This document shows positions 17,484 to 23,745 of a stretch of 52,873 nucleotides of DNA, piece after piece. Both the position numbers and the translations under genes were made by a program. The notes beneath the pieces are model-generated. The model was not told the DNA's origin, ran no database searches, and saw only the letters and a program-made list of their open reading frames with translations. Each line of letters starts with the position of its first letter. Within the stretch, counting starts at the first letter, position 1. This stretch comes from PNAI01 sp035501735 (GTDB lineage: Bacteria; Pseudomonadota; Alphaproteobacteria; Rhizobiales; Xanthobacteraceae), in the NCBI GenBank assembly GCA_035501735.1, contig DATJVR010000093.1, positions 1-52,873 of the forward strand. Direction: 5' to 3'.

Positions 17484-17843
17484 ATGGCGAAGATTCTTCT
17501 GGCCGAAGACGACAATGACATGCGCCGCTTTCTGGTCAAAGCGTTGCAGAATGCCGGCTTCGAGGTGATGTCCTACGACAACGGCTTGTCGGCCTATCAA
17601 CGGCTGCGTGAGGAGCCGTTCCAGCTGCTGCTCACCGACATCGTGATGCCCGAGATGGACGGCATCGAGCTGGCGCGCCGCGCCGCCGAGCTCGATCCCG
17701 AGATCAAGATCATGTTCATCACCGGCTTTGCCGCCGTGGCGCTCAATGCGGATTCCACCGCGCCCAAGCACGCCAAGGTGCTCTCCAAGCCCGTGCACCT
17801 GCGCGACCTCGTCAACGAAGTGCAGAAGATGCTCGCGGCGTAG
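17484..17843 (+). CDS. cpdR: Single-domain response regulator CpdR
   Basis: This is a stand-alone receiver domain of 119 residues. It starts MAKILLAEDDNDMRRFLVKA, with the acidic pocket at Asp9-Asp10, the phosphoacceptor Asp52 in LLLTDIVMPEMDG and the conserved Lys in VLSKPVHLRDLV. The sequence agrees nearly word for word with the CpdR family of Alphaproteobacteria. In Caulobacter, unphosphorylated CpdR delivers ClpXP to the cell pole and primes degradation of substrates such as PdeA and CtrA-pathway proteins; phosphorylation through CckA-ChpT blocks this. There is no kinase gene nearby, as usual. The gene is followed at once by the REP-rich island. Confidence 0.93.
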   Translation: MAKILLAEDDNDMRRFLVKALQNAGFEVMSYDNGLSAYQRLREEPFQLLLTDIVMPEMDGIELARRAAELDPEIKIMFITGFAAVALNADSTAPKHAKVLSKPVHLRDLVNEVQKMLAA

Positions 17844-17852
17844 GCCGTAACC

Positions 17853-17882
17853 GTAGGGCGCAATAGCGCAGCGTATTGCGCC
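17853..17882 (+). repeat. REP palindrome copy A
   Basis: A 30-base unit begins GTAGGGCGCAATA, has the loop GCGCAGCG and ends TATTGCGCC. It lies 10 bases after the cpdR stop. Exact or near-exact copies in both orientations recur through the next 4 kb. Confidence 0.85.
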
Positions 17883-17914
17883 GCTTAGAGTCGCAAACTA
17901 TCGGAAAAGGAATC

Positions 17915-17940
17915 GGCGGATTACGCTTCGCTAATCCGCC
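17915..17940. repeat. REP-like palindrome copy B
   Basis: This is a perfect 9-bp stem, GGCGGATTA / TAATCCGCC, with loop CGCTTCGC. It has the same loop style as the other units but a different stem. It abuts the start of the truncated glycosyltransferase fragment. Confidence 0.75.
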
Positions 17941-17943
17941 CTC

Positions 17944-18150
17944 CGCCTGCCGGGATTGTTCACCCCCGATATCTCCGCCATCCCGCGCGCGCCTTATCTC
18001 ACCGCGCCGCAAGATCGCCTGGAGAAATTCAAGCCGCTGATCGAGCAGGCGCAGGGGCGCCTCAAGGTCGGCATCGTGTGGTCGGGCAGCGTGACGTTCA
18101 ACAAGAACCACGAGCGCGCGCAGCATCTGATGAGTTTCCTGCGCGCCTTT
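17944..18150 (+). pseudogene. Fragment of a TPR-glycosyltransferase-like gene (middle part)
   Basis: The frame reads RLPGLFTPDISAIPRAPYL, then GRLKVGIVWSGSVTFNKNH and ERAQHLMSFLRAF. The KVGIVWSG block is typical of the C-terminal glycosyltransferase-like half of SPINDLY/O-GlcNAc-transferase-related TPR proteins. The upstream TPR half is missing; REP sequence stands in its place. At 18148-18150 the frame passes without a break into the C-terminal part of a RAYT transposase. The missing continuation (AIPGVQLYSLQKG and on) is found at 20925-21317 on the other strand, fused to the RAYT N-terminus. This is direct sequence evidence for a rearrangement through the gene. Confidence 0.82.
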
Positions 18151-18352
18151 TGGGAACATTTGATCAGAGGATGAGACGGATTATTCGCGGCACGTCGAGT
18201 ATTGCTACATCAACCCCGTCAAGCACGCGCTCGTGCAGCGTGTGCGCGATTGGTCGTATTCGTCGTTCCACCGCGATGTGCGGGCGGGCCTTTTTCCGGA
18301 GGATTGGGCCGGTGACAACAGTATGCCGGGCGAATTTGGCGAGCGTGGTTAG
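18148..18352 (+). pseudogene. RAYT transposase C-terminal fragment, frameshifted
   Basis: After the junction the frame reads WEHLIR. One extra G at about 18169 shifts the frame, and the sequence goes on as DETDYSRHVEYCYINPVKHA and WSYSSFHRDVRAGLFPEDW to a stop. This is the end of a REP-associated tyrosine transposase (Y1_Tnp superfamily). It contains the catalytic-tyrosine helix before INPVKH. Its N-terminal part with the HUH-type motif is at 21318-21650 on the opposite strand. Two REP units follow, as is usual around RAYT genes. The fragment is not functional. Confidence 0.85.
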
Positions 18353-18374
18353 TTCGTAGAGCGCGTCAATCACT

Positions 18375-18406
18375 GTAGGGCGCATTAGCCGTAGGCGTAA
18401 TGCGCC
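18375..18406 (+). repeat. REP palindrome copy C
   Basis: A variant unit with GTAGGGCGCATTA, loop GCCGTAGGCG and TAATGCGCC. It lies just after the RAYT C-terminal fragment and forms a pair with the inverted copy D. Confidence 0.8.
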
Positions 18407-18432
18407 GAATGATTTTTGAAGCAAATTAAATC

Positions 18433-18462
18433 GGCGCAATACGCTGCGCTATTGCGCCCTAC
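18433..18462 (-). repeat. REP palindrome copy D (inverted)
   Basis: This is the exact reverse complement of copy A, beginning GGCGCAATA and ending TATTGCGCCCTAC. Copies C and D face each other around a 26-base spacer, the arrangement of a bacterial interspersed mosaic element. The unit ends next to the stop codon of the membrane-protein gene. Confidence 0.85.
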
Positions 18463-18468
18463 GCGCTA

Positions 18469-19113
18469 TCACTCCCCAACGTGTTCACTCGAATAACGCC
18501 AAAACTGCATAATCAAAGACAGAGATACGTAATTGAACAATGCTAACAAGAAGGACAGTGCGACCGCGCAAAATAAAAAGTAAGAATAGGAATTTCCAAG
18601 GTGTAATGCGTCCAAGAAAATCATAAACAAACCAAAAGAACCGTACATCGCCACCATTTGGATCAAGAAAAATGGGAGCCATAGTGCCCGGACTTGCCGC
18701 TTCGTCATTGTTTCGATCCGAGGTCTCACCTCGCTCCACCGACATAGATCGAAGGTTCGCGGATTGATGTGGAGCCGGAAAAACACAACGTAATAGGGCA
18801 GGATAAGGAAGAGCAGGATCGTGGGTATGTACCTTGTATAAGTTAGGAGAAACGTCTTGACATAGTCGCTGCCGGTCAAATCGATCACGAAAAAATAAAA
18901 ATCGAACGTCATACCCAAAATTCGCGACGCGGCATTTAGCAACGCAAAGGACAGTGAAACAAAAAGACTGGCTCGAAAGATTAAGTAGTAAATGTACGTA
19001 TCATCGGATGGCGCGCGGGCCGCCTTCCTCCCAACAAGGGACCGTAGAAACCAAGCAGGCGCACGCCGTTTCTCAACTGACGGCAAAGCAAACATTTGGC
19101 TTAGGAGACTCAT
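18469..19113 (-). CDS. Hypothetical membrane protein with four predicted helices
   Basis: I do not recognise the family. From the ATG at 19113 the protein has 214 residues: a basic cytoplasmic start (MSLLSQMFALPSVEKRRAPA), then hydrophobic segments at about 46-66, 90-115, 150-175 and 185-208, with a charged loop RPRIETMTKRQVRALW between the second and third. The base composition is visibly AT-richer than the surrounding chromosome, and the codon choice differs from the neighbours. There is no strong ribosome binding site; a GTG far upstream at 19368 is possible but overlaps a terminator. It lies inside the inverted 3.2-kb segment, so it once had the opposite orientation. Imported origin is likely. 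Confidence 0.65.
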   Translation of the reverse strand: MSLLSQMFALPSVEKRRAPAWFLRSLVGRKAARAPSDDTYIYYLIFRASLFVSLSFALLNAASRILGMTFDFYFFVIDLTGSDYVKTFLLTYTRYIPTILLFLILPYYVVFFRLHINPRTFDLCRWSEVRPRIETMTKRQVRALWLPFFLIQMVAMYGSFGLFMIFLDALHLGNSYSYFLFCAVALSFLLALFNYVSLSLIMQFWRYSSEHVGE

Positions 19114-19368
19114 GATGAGCTGCAACTTGTCCAAATTCGTCGTATGATGTTTGCTATTCAATATGCCTGGGGTATGCCTTACCCGTGACCTGATATTTTT
19201 TATATTTTTTCCTTGTTGTAGGCGAAGATCTGGCCACGTATCGTTGTGGCTTTCTGCCACATCAAGTGAGTTTATGCCCATTCGAGTTATCAATGTGAAA
19301 TCTTCTGATCTCGAAACAAACACAACTTCTTCCCCCAACTCGGTGCCACTCCTATTGTCCAAACGCAC

Positions 19369-19396
19369 AAGGGCTCCGGCGGAAGCCGGAGCCCTT
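19369..19396 (+). terminator. Hairpin terminator
   Basis: A perfect 12-bp stem (AAGGGCTCCGGC / GCCGGAGCCCTT, loop GGAA) is followed by TT in the rightward direction. No rightward gene ends here now, so it is probably the relic of a gene lost or moved by the rearrangement. It lies upstream of the membrane-protein gene on the other strand. Confidence 0.7.
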
Positions 19397-19571
19397 TTGC
19401 CGTTCTTATGGTGCAGGCTTTATCTCGCCCGGCTTGGCAGCAGAGGCGGCATCGACATGAGGATACTGAATTTCGTGGCCAGCGCGACGCGATCACTTTG
19501 AATGTGCTCAGTTGATCTACGGAATTCCAACATAGAAACTGGGAGAGGAGATTAAACAAGGGAGTCCTGAC

Positions 19572-19868
19572 GTGAACGACACCATCCCTCCTCTTCCGGA
19601 GCTCGCGATCGACTTGATGACCGGTAGAACTACAGATCAAAAAACAATCGATTCCATCCTGAGAGCAATCTACGACCGCCGGCCTGATTTGTTCAGAGGA
19701 ATGGCTGAGCGGGACAAAACCGGAGTGGGGGGGCCATACGACGAATTTATACAAGAGTTTCGGCGCTTCATTCGTGAGGAGTTAGATATACGAACGCTTC
19801 CGATGCAAACTGCAATTTTTTGGGAAGTGCGTCGTCGCGCTCGGCTGATGTATGGAATGCCGATCTAA
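19572..19868 (+). CDS. Hypothetical 98-residue protein, paralogue 1
   Basis: This small soluble protein belongs to no family I know. It starts at a GTG (MNDTIPPLPELAIDLMTG) with GGGAG upstream, and contains TIDSILRAIYDRRPDLF, TGVGGPYDEF and RFIREELDIRTL, ending RRRARLMYGMPI. The next gene but for one REP unit encodes a near-identical protein of the same length, so the two arose by tandem duplication. Differences are mainly substitutions in the second codon block (LMTGRTTD against GMTCMTTD) and near the end. It is predicted to be helical and charged, with no signal peptide. Conservation of the frame in both copies argues that it is really translated. Confidence 0.75.
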   Translation: MNDTIPPLPELAIDLMTGRTTDQKTIDSILRAIYDRRPDLFRGMAERDKTGVGGPYDEFIQEFRRFIREELDIRTLPMQTAIFWEVRRRARLMYGMPI

Positions 19869-19899
19869 GAAGAATTCGAATTGGGGGACAAGGTGATGA

Positions 19900-19941
19900 G
19901 CGCGTAGGGCGCAATAGCGCAGCGTATTGCGCCCTACGCGC
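19900..19941. repeat. Long REP palindrome copy E
   Basis: A perfect 17-bp stem (GCGCGTAGGGCGCAATA / TATTGCGCCCTACGCGC) carries the loop GCGCAGCG. This is the fullest copy of the unit in the window. It separates the two 98-residue paralogues and could also act as a transcript-end hairpin for the first. Confidence 0.9.
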
Positions 19942-20118
19942 TTTATTCATAATCCAATGCGAGCAAGACAAATCAGCGGGAGAGGATTAATGTTGGCAAT
20001 TATACAAGGCGCGAGTTTTGAAGATCGTGCCGACGCAAACCAAATGGCAATCAACATGCATTCAGACACGCCAAAGGATTCAAAGGATCGAGACAAGGAC
20101 GCGCAGCGGAGCACCAAT

Positions 20119-20415
20119 ATGAACGACACCATCCCTCCTCTTCCGGAGCTCGCGATCAGCGGAATGACCTGTATGACTACAGATCAAACGACAATCGATT
20201 CGATCTTGAGAGCCATCTACGACCGCCGGCCTGATTTGTTCAAGCGAATGGCGGAGCGAGATAAAACCGGAGTGGGCGGGCCATACGATGAATTTTCCCA
20301 AGAGTTCGACCGCTTCATCCGTGAGGAGTTAGATATACGAACGCTCAAGATGCAAACCGCAGTCTTCTGGGAAACGCGACGCCGAGCCAGGCTGATGTAC
20401 GGAATGCAAATCTAG
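20119..20415 (+). CDS. Hypothetical 98-residue protein, paralogue 2
   Basis: This is the second copy of the small protein, from ATG (MNDTIPPLPELAISGMTC) to RRRARLMYGMQI. It matches paralogue 1 across the whole length and identically in TIDSILRAIYDRRPDLF, TGVGGPYDEF and FIREELDIRTL. The frame is open upstream to 19927, and an extension beginning MRPTRFIHNPMRARQ is possible, but homology to copy 1 begins exactly at this ATG. No strong ribosome binding site is seen (GCGGAGCACC). The function is unknown. The gene lies in the inverted island between a REP unit and another unknown gene on the opposite strand. Confidence 0.75.
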   Translation: MNDTIPPLPELAISGMTCMTTDQTTIDSILRAIYDRRPDLFKRMAERDKTGVGGPYDEFSQEFDRFIREELDIRTLKMQTAVFWETRRRARLMYGMQI

Positions 20416-20442
20416 AAAACTGCGAGAAGCGGAAGATCAAAA

Positions 20443-20913
20443 TTAAAGATTCGGATTGCTGAAGCTTACACCCTTTGGAGGTTTTTTTTCAAAAAGGCCC
20501 TCCATCAGCATCATACCCTGCAATATATTCTCTTTAGCGACACGTTTTAGATCGTCAGAAATATCCCTATACGTACCAACACAACTCTGATCTCGGCACC
20601 AAAGCCGATGCACGACATAATTTTCGGTGTCGTGGGTACGTTTTCCCAACTGAACCCACACGCTTCTTTCTGCCAGAAAGTAAAATTCAACATTTTTGTC
20701 TTGATACAAAAATATGCCCGATAAATCCTCACCAGATTTTCCTCCGACCTGGCGAATGCGATATCCTTCGCCTGTAACTTCATACCTTTCTTTGTTGTAT
20801 GAAAGTTTCAACTGTTTATCGTTTCGGTATTCAGGGTTTTCAGGTGCCCCTGCGCTCATATCCAGTTGGATGTTGATAATGCCGCGCGAGTTTTCTGCTA
20901 TTGATGGAAGCAT
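20443..20913 (-). CDS. Hypothetical 156-residue protein
   Basis: I do not recognise it. AAAGGAGGAAGTT before the ATG is a very strong ribosome binding site, so translation is likely. The protein looks soluble and mixed alpha/beta: MLPSIAENSRGIINIQLDM, then a run of beta-like strands (KQLKLSYNKERYEV, GIFLYQDKNVEFYFLAERS), a paired-cysteine segment LWCRDQSCVGTYRD and a helical end (LKRVAKENILQGMMLMEGLF). There is no signal peptide. The stop of the RAYT/glycosyltransferase chimera lies 11 bases upstream and overlaps its ribosome binding site. Before the inversion it followed the glycosyltransferase gene directly and was probably co-transcribed with it. The codon use is AT-rich. Confidence 0.78.
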   Translation of the reverse strand: MLPSIAENSRGIINIQLDMSAGAPENPEYRNDKQLKLSYNKERYEVTGEGYRIRQVGGKSGEDLSGIFLYQDKNVEFYFLAERSVWVQLGKRTHDTENYVVHRLWCRDQSCVGTYRDISDDLKRVAKENILQGMMLMEGLFEKKPPKGVSFSNPNL

Positions 20914-20924
20914 AACTTCCTCCT

Positions 20925-21650
20925 TTATTCAATGTCATGTGTTTTGGGTTTTCGCCCGACAAGCTGCATCAACTCCGCCGTCGCCGAATCGAACACGTAG
21001 CTCCATTCGTCATTGCCGCGCGGACGGAACAGCCGCACCGACGGATACCAAGGACTGTCCGCGCGCTCGGTGAGCCAGAGCCAATGCGCGTGCTTGCTGA
21101 GCAGCACCCACACCGGCTTGCCCATGCTGCCTGCGAGATGCGTCACCGCGCTGTCGGTCATGATCACGAGGTCAAGCTGCGCGACCGCCGCCGCTGTGTC
21201 GGCAAAGTCCGAAATGTGCGGCGAGAGATCGATCAGCGGCACGCCCTTGGGCAGTTTTTCGATTTCCTTCTCCGGCGCACCCTTTTGCAGGCTGTAGAGC
21301 TGCACCCCCGGAATGGCGAATCGGCGCTGCCAGATACCGCGCTCCCCGCGCTTGCGGCGGACCTTGCTCAAGCGTTCGCCCTTGGGAATTGCGCGGGAAA
21401 ATCTCACCTTGATGAAACGCCAACGAATTGAAAAATCGGTATCGCCCGGCGGCAAGGTCCATATCGCGTGAATATGGTCAGGCAACACAACAAAAGCATC
21501 CATGCGAAAAGGATAACGCCGGCGTGTCCATGCGGTGGCTGAGCGAAGCGCGTCGATATGATCGACCAGAAGACTGCTGCGGCGTTCGAGCAGGTTGGCC
21601 GTGAAAAACCAGCAACCTCCAGCAACAAACGCACGCCGATAGTTGGGCAT
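20925..21650 (-). pseudogene. Chimera: RAYT transposase N-terminus fused to glycosyltransferase C-terminus
   Basis: The open frame of 241 residues joins two unrelated parts. Residues 1-111 (MPNYRRAFVAGGCWFFTANL, the metal-binding HIH in VVLPDHIHAIWTLP, RGERGIWQRRF) are the N-terminal part of a REP-associated tyrosine transposase. Residues 112-241 (AIPGVQLYSLQKGAPEKEIE, DLVIMTDSAVTHLAGSMGK, WLWLTERADSPWYPSVRLFR) are the C-terminal end of a SPINDLY-like glycosyltransferase. The RAYT tyrosine region and the preceding glycosyltransferase part lie at 17944-18352. Both partner junctions fit one inversion between about 18150 and 21320. The frame happens to stay open, so a fusion protein may be made, but it lacks the transposase tyrosine. 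Confidence 0.86.
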
Positions 21651-21669
21651 GCCAAAGTCTAGCGCAGAT

Positions 21670-21699
21670 GGCGCAATACGCTTCGCTATTGCGCCCTAC
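21670..21699 (-). repeat. REP palindrome copy F
   Basis: An inverted-orientation unit (GGCGCAATA, loop CGCTTCGC, TATTGCGCCCTAC) lies about 20 bases upstream of the RAYT start codon. With copies C and D it would flank the rebuilt RAYT gene on both sides. The same unit style beside the tRNA-Val gene marks the island edge. Confidence 0.85.
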
Positions 21700-21728
21700 G
21701 GCGGAGCCGAATAGGTTCACCGCATTCC

Positions 21729-21803
21729 GGGTGCGTAGCTCAGCGGAAGAGCACTACCTTGACATGGTAGGGGTCACAGGTTCGATCCCTGTCGCACCCA
21801 CCA
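21729..21803 (+). tRNA. tRNA-Val (anticodon GAC)
   Basis: This is a complete cloverleaf. The acceptor stem is GGGTGCG / CGCACCC, the D-arm is GCTCAGCGGAAGAGC, and the anticodon stem is CTACC / GGTAG with loop TTGACAT, giving anticodon GAC at 21761-21763. The T-arm is CAGGTTCGATCCCTG, the discriminator is A and the CCA end is encoded. It reads GUC, and by wobble GUU, valine codons. It sits at the right edge of the REP-rich island. No integrase gene and no duplicated 3' tRNA end were seen, so there is no proof that it served as an attachment site. Confidence 0.97.
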
Positions 21804-21832
21804 TCCATCAGCCGACGATCAAGACCCCGTCG

Positions 21833-22195
21833 TCACCGCTTCGGCGTCAGCACTTCCGTGCCGCTGCCGGGCTTGTTCGCCATGGTCCAGACGCCGTCGA
21901 GCGAGCCGTCGGGCTGCAGCACGTACACGACGAGCCCGACAATTCCTTCGAGCGTGTAACCGGCAGCGAAGGTCCGGCCGCGGCGCATGCAGGTGCCTTG
22001 CGACGTCGTCGATCCGGTGATCCAGCTGATGCGGCAACTCTGATTGTTTTGAAACACGATCTGCGCGGTCCCGCTGTAGCGCGAGCCGTCGAAATTCTTG
22101 CCCGACACCCGGTATTCGCCGCCGATCGATTGCGCCGCGGCGGAGGTGATGAGGCCGGTAAAAATTGCTGCTGTCGTCAAAATCGAATTGCGCAT
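21833..22195 (-). CDS. Exported hypothetical protein, 120 residues
   Basis: This is a small exported protein of unknown family. The start MRNSILTTAAIFTGLI, with GGGAGGGA upstream, gives a clean signal peptide ending in TSAAAQ; a longer frame start 13 codons earlier does not. The mature part looks like an all-beta domain (SIGGEYRVSGKNFDGSRYSG, AQIVFQNNQSCRISW, GIVGLVVYVLQPDGSLDGVW) with two cysteines that could form a disulfide (QSCRISW and GTCMRRG). The GEYRVSGKNFDGS...Y.G pattern followed by GxWT resembles small periplasmic proteins of Bradyrhizobium. No partner is known. Confidence 0.82.
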   Translation of the reverse strand: MRNSILTTAAIFTGLITSAAAQSIGGEYRVSGKNFDGSRYSGTAQIVFQNNQSCRISWITGSTTSQGTCMRRGRTFAAGYTLEGIVGLVVYVLQPDGSLDGVWTMANKPGSGTEVLTPKR

Positions 22196-22258
22196 GAACT
22201 CCCTCCCAGGTCCGGGGCGAGCGAGTATACGCATTTTGATGGAATTTTTTTCGGCTGC

Positions 22259-22573
22259 CTAGCGCGGGTGGTGGAAAAACGACCGCAGCAGGCTCGACAA
22301 AATGGCGATGGTCACCATCAGGCCGACGATCGGGATCCAGATCAGGAACGCCCCGACGATGAACAGCAGGAATAGGATCGCGAGTGCGCCGCCCGCAAGC
22401 GCGAGCAGGAACATGCCGAACGGTCCGATGCGCGTCACATAGATCCGTTCAAATCCGCCCGCGTTCTGGAACGACCATTGATGCGCGGCGCGCCGCGCAT
22501 CGTCTTCGCGGATGCGATCGGGCGGAATGATCTCCGGCTCGGAGCGCGGACGTTCGTAATCGTTGTCTGCCAT
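22259..22573 (-). CDS. Small inner-membrane protein, 104 residues
   Basis: The N-terminal half is charged and cytoplasmic (MADNDYERPRSEPEIIPPD, then a helix DDARRAAHQW). The C-terminal half holds two close hydrophobic segments, FGMFLLALAGGALAILFLLF and AFLIWIPIVGLMVTIAIL, ending with the basic SLLRSFFHHPR. This is the layout of small Hyphomicrobiales membrane proteins of unknown role. It follows the flavin monooxygenase gene in the same direction with a 68-base gap, so it may be the last gene of that transcript. GGAG lies rather far (about 13 bases) from the ATG. No function can be given. Confidence 0.8.
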   Translation of the reverse strand: MADNDYERPRSEPEIIPPDRIREDDARRAAHQWSFQNAGGFERIYVTRIGPFGMFLLALAGGALAILFLLFIVGAFLIWIPIVGLMVTIAILSSLLRSFFHHPR

Positions 22574-22641
22574 GGCGAGCTACCGACTCCACCGGAATAT
22601 TTGCCCGCGCACGGGTAAATTCAAGGCGGACCGCCGATAAA

Positions 22642-23700
22642 TCACAACGCCGCCACCTTCGGCATCACGTCGCGCGCGAACAACCGCATCGATCGCTCCG
22701 CCGTCTCGGCCGGCATGGTGGACGGCATCACCAGGAGCGAGGCGCTGTCGATGCCGCCGACCTTGTCGTTGTAGCCGCGGATCATGTCCGCCAGCTCGGC
22801 CGGCGTGCCGATCCAGCCGATGCCCTGGCCCATCTGGCTTTCGATCGTGTCCGACGTGATATGCGCGATCATTTTGTCGTAGCCGGGATAGTCCTTGGTG
22901 CTCGCGCCTTGCATCCATTCCTTGGCCGCGTCCGCAAGCCCGCGCAGATGGCCGTTGCCGGCCGCGCAACCCGCTTCCATCGCTTCGCTCCGGTCGCTCG
23001 CGCAGCACATGATGAACGAATTCATCACATGCCCCTTGCCGGGATGGCCGGCCGCGCGCCAGGCGTCGCGATAGGTGCCGATCAGCGCGCGCATCTTCTC
23101 GCCTTCGAGCGGGATCGCCATCACGCTGGCGCCGATCTTGCCGGCAAGCGCGAACGTCTCCGGCGTCGCGGTGGCGGCGATCCACAATGGCGGATGCGGC
23201 TTCTGCGTCGGGCGGGGAAGGGACGTGACGTTGCGGAAGGAGTGAAACTCGCCTTCCGACGATACGTTCTCTTTTTCGAGCAGCAATTTTATTTGCGCCA
23301 TGCCCTCGTTGAATCGCCGCCGGCTGTCGTCGAGGCTCACCCCGAACTGCGCGAACTCATGCGGCAGGAAGGCGCGCGCAAAGCCGACCTCCAGCCGCCC
23401 GCCGCTGATGCCGTCGAGCATGCCGATCTCGCCTGCGAGTTTCAGCGGGCTGTTGAACGCGGGCAGCACCGCGCCGGTGATCAGCCGCGTGCGTTTGGTG
23501 CGCTGCGCGACCGCGGTAAGAAACAGCAGCGGGTTCGGGCTGTAGCCGCCGTAGGGCTTGAAATAGTGCTCGACCTGCCGGATGTGCGTGTAGCCGAGTT
23601 CGTCGGAGAGGCTCGCCAGGTGCAGCGTCTCGCGGAAGAACTGCTCCGCCGACTTTTGCGCGGGCGAGACACACGGAAAGAAGTTCAATCCGAACTGCAC
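22642..23700 (-). CDS. LLM-class flavin-dependent monooxygenase
   Basis: This is a luciferase-like TIM-barrel flavoprotein of 352 residues, which would use reduced FMN or F420 supplied by a separate reductase. Family marks are MQFGLNFFPCVSPAQKS at the N-terminus, DELGYTHIRQVEHYF (strand 2 and helix 2), RTKRTRLITGAVLPAFNSPL, DGISGGRLEVGFARAF (flavin-phosphate region) and PPLWIAATATPETF. IGTPAELADMIRGY near the C-terminus is also typical. It is the third gene of a leftward run after a MetE-C-like protein and a carrier, 45 bases downstream of the carrier. That context suggests oxidation of an imported small molecule. Such enzymes often attack sulfonates, amines or alkanes; the substrate here is not known. 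Confidence 0.9.
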   Translation of the reverse strand: MQFGLNFFPCVSPAQKSAEQFFRETLHLASLSDELGYTHIRQVEHYFKPYGGYSPNPLLFLTAVAQRTKRTRLITGAVLPAFNSPLKLAGEIGMLDGISGGRLEVGFARAFLPHEFAQFGVSLDDSRRRFNEGMAQIKLLLEKENVSSEGEFHSFRNVTSLPRPTQKPHPPLWIAATATPETFALAGKIGASVMAIPLEGEKMRALIGTYRDAWRAAGHPGKGHVMNSFIMCCASDRSEAMEAGCAAGNGHLRGLADAAKEWMQGASTKDYPGYDKMIAHITSDTIESQMGQGIGWIGTPAELADMIRGYNDKVGGIDSASLLVMPSTMPAETAERSMRLFARDVMPKVAAL

Positions 23701-23745
23701 GTGAACGCTCCTGCGGCGGCGGCCCCGGCACCTTACGTCGTTGCC

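Noticed and set aside
17853..21699. Repeated palindromes as a possible CRISPR array
   Set aside because: The units are self-complementary, irregularly spaced and in both orientations, with no spacers or cas genes. They fit REP elements.
17853..21803. Genomic island integrated at tRNA-Val by an integrase
   Set aside because: There is no integrase gene and no duplicate of the tRNA 3' end at the other edge. Only the position is suggestive.
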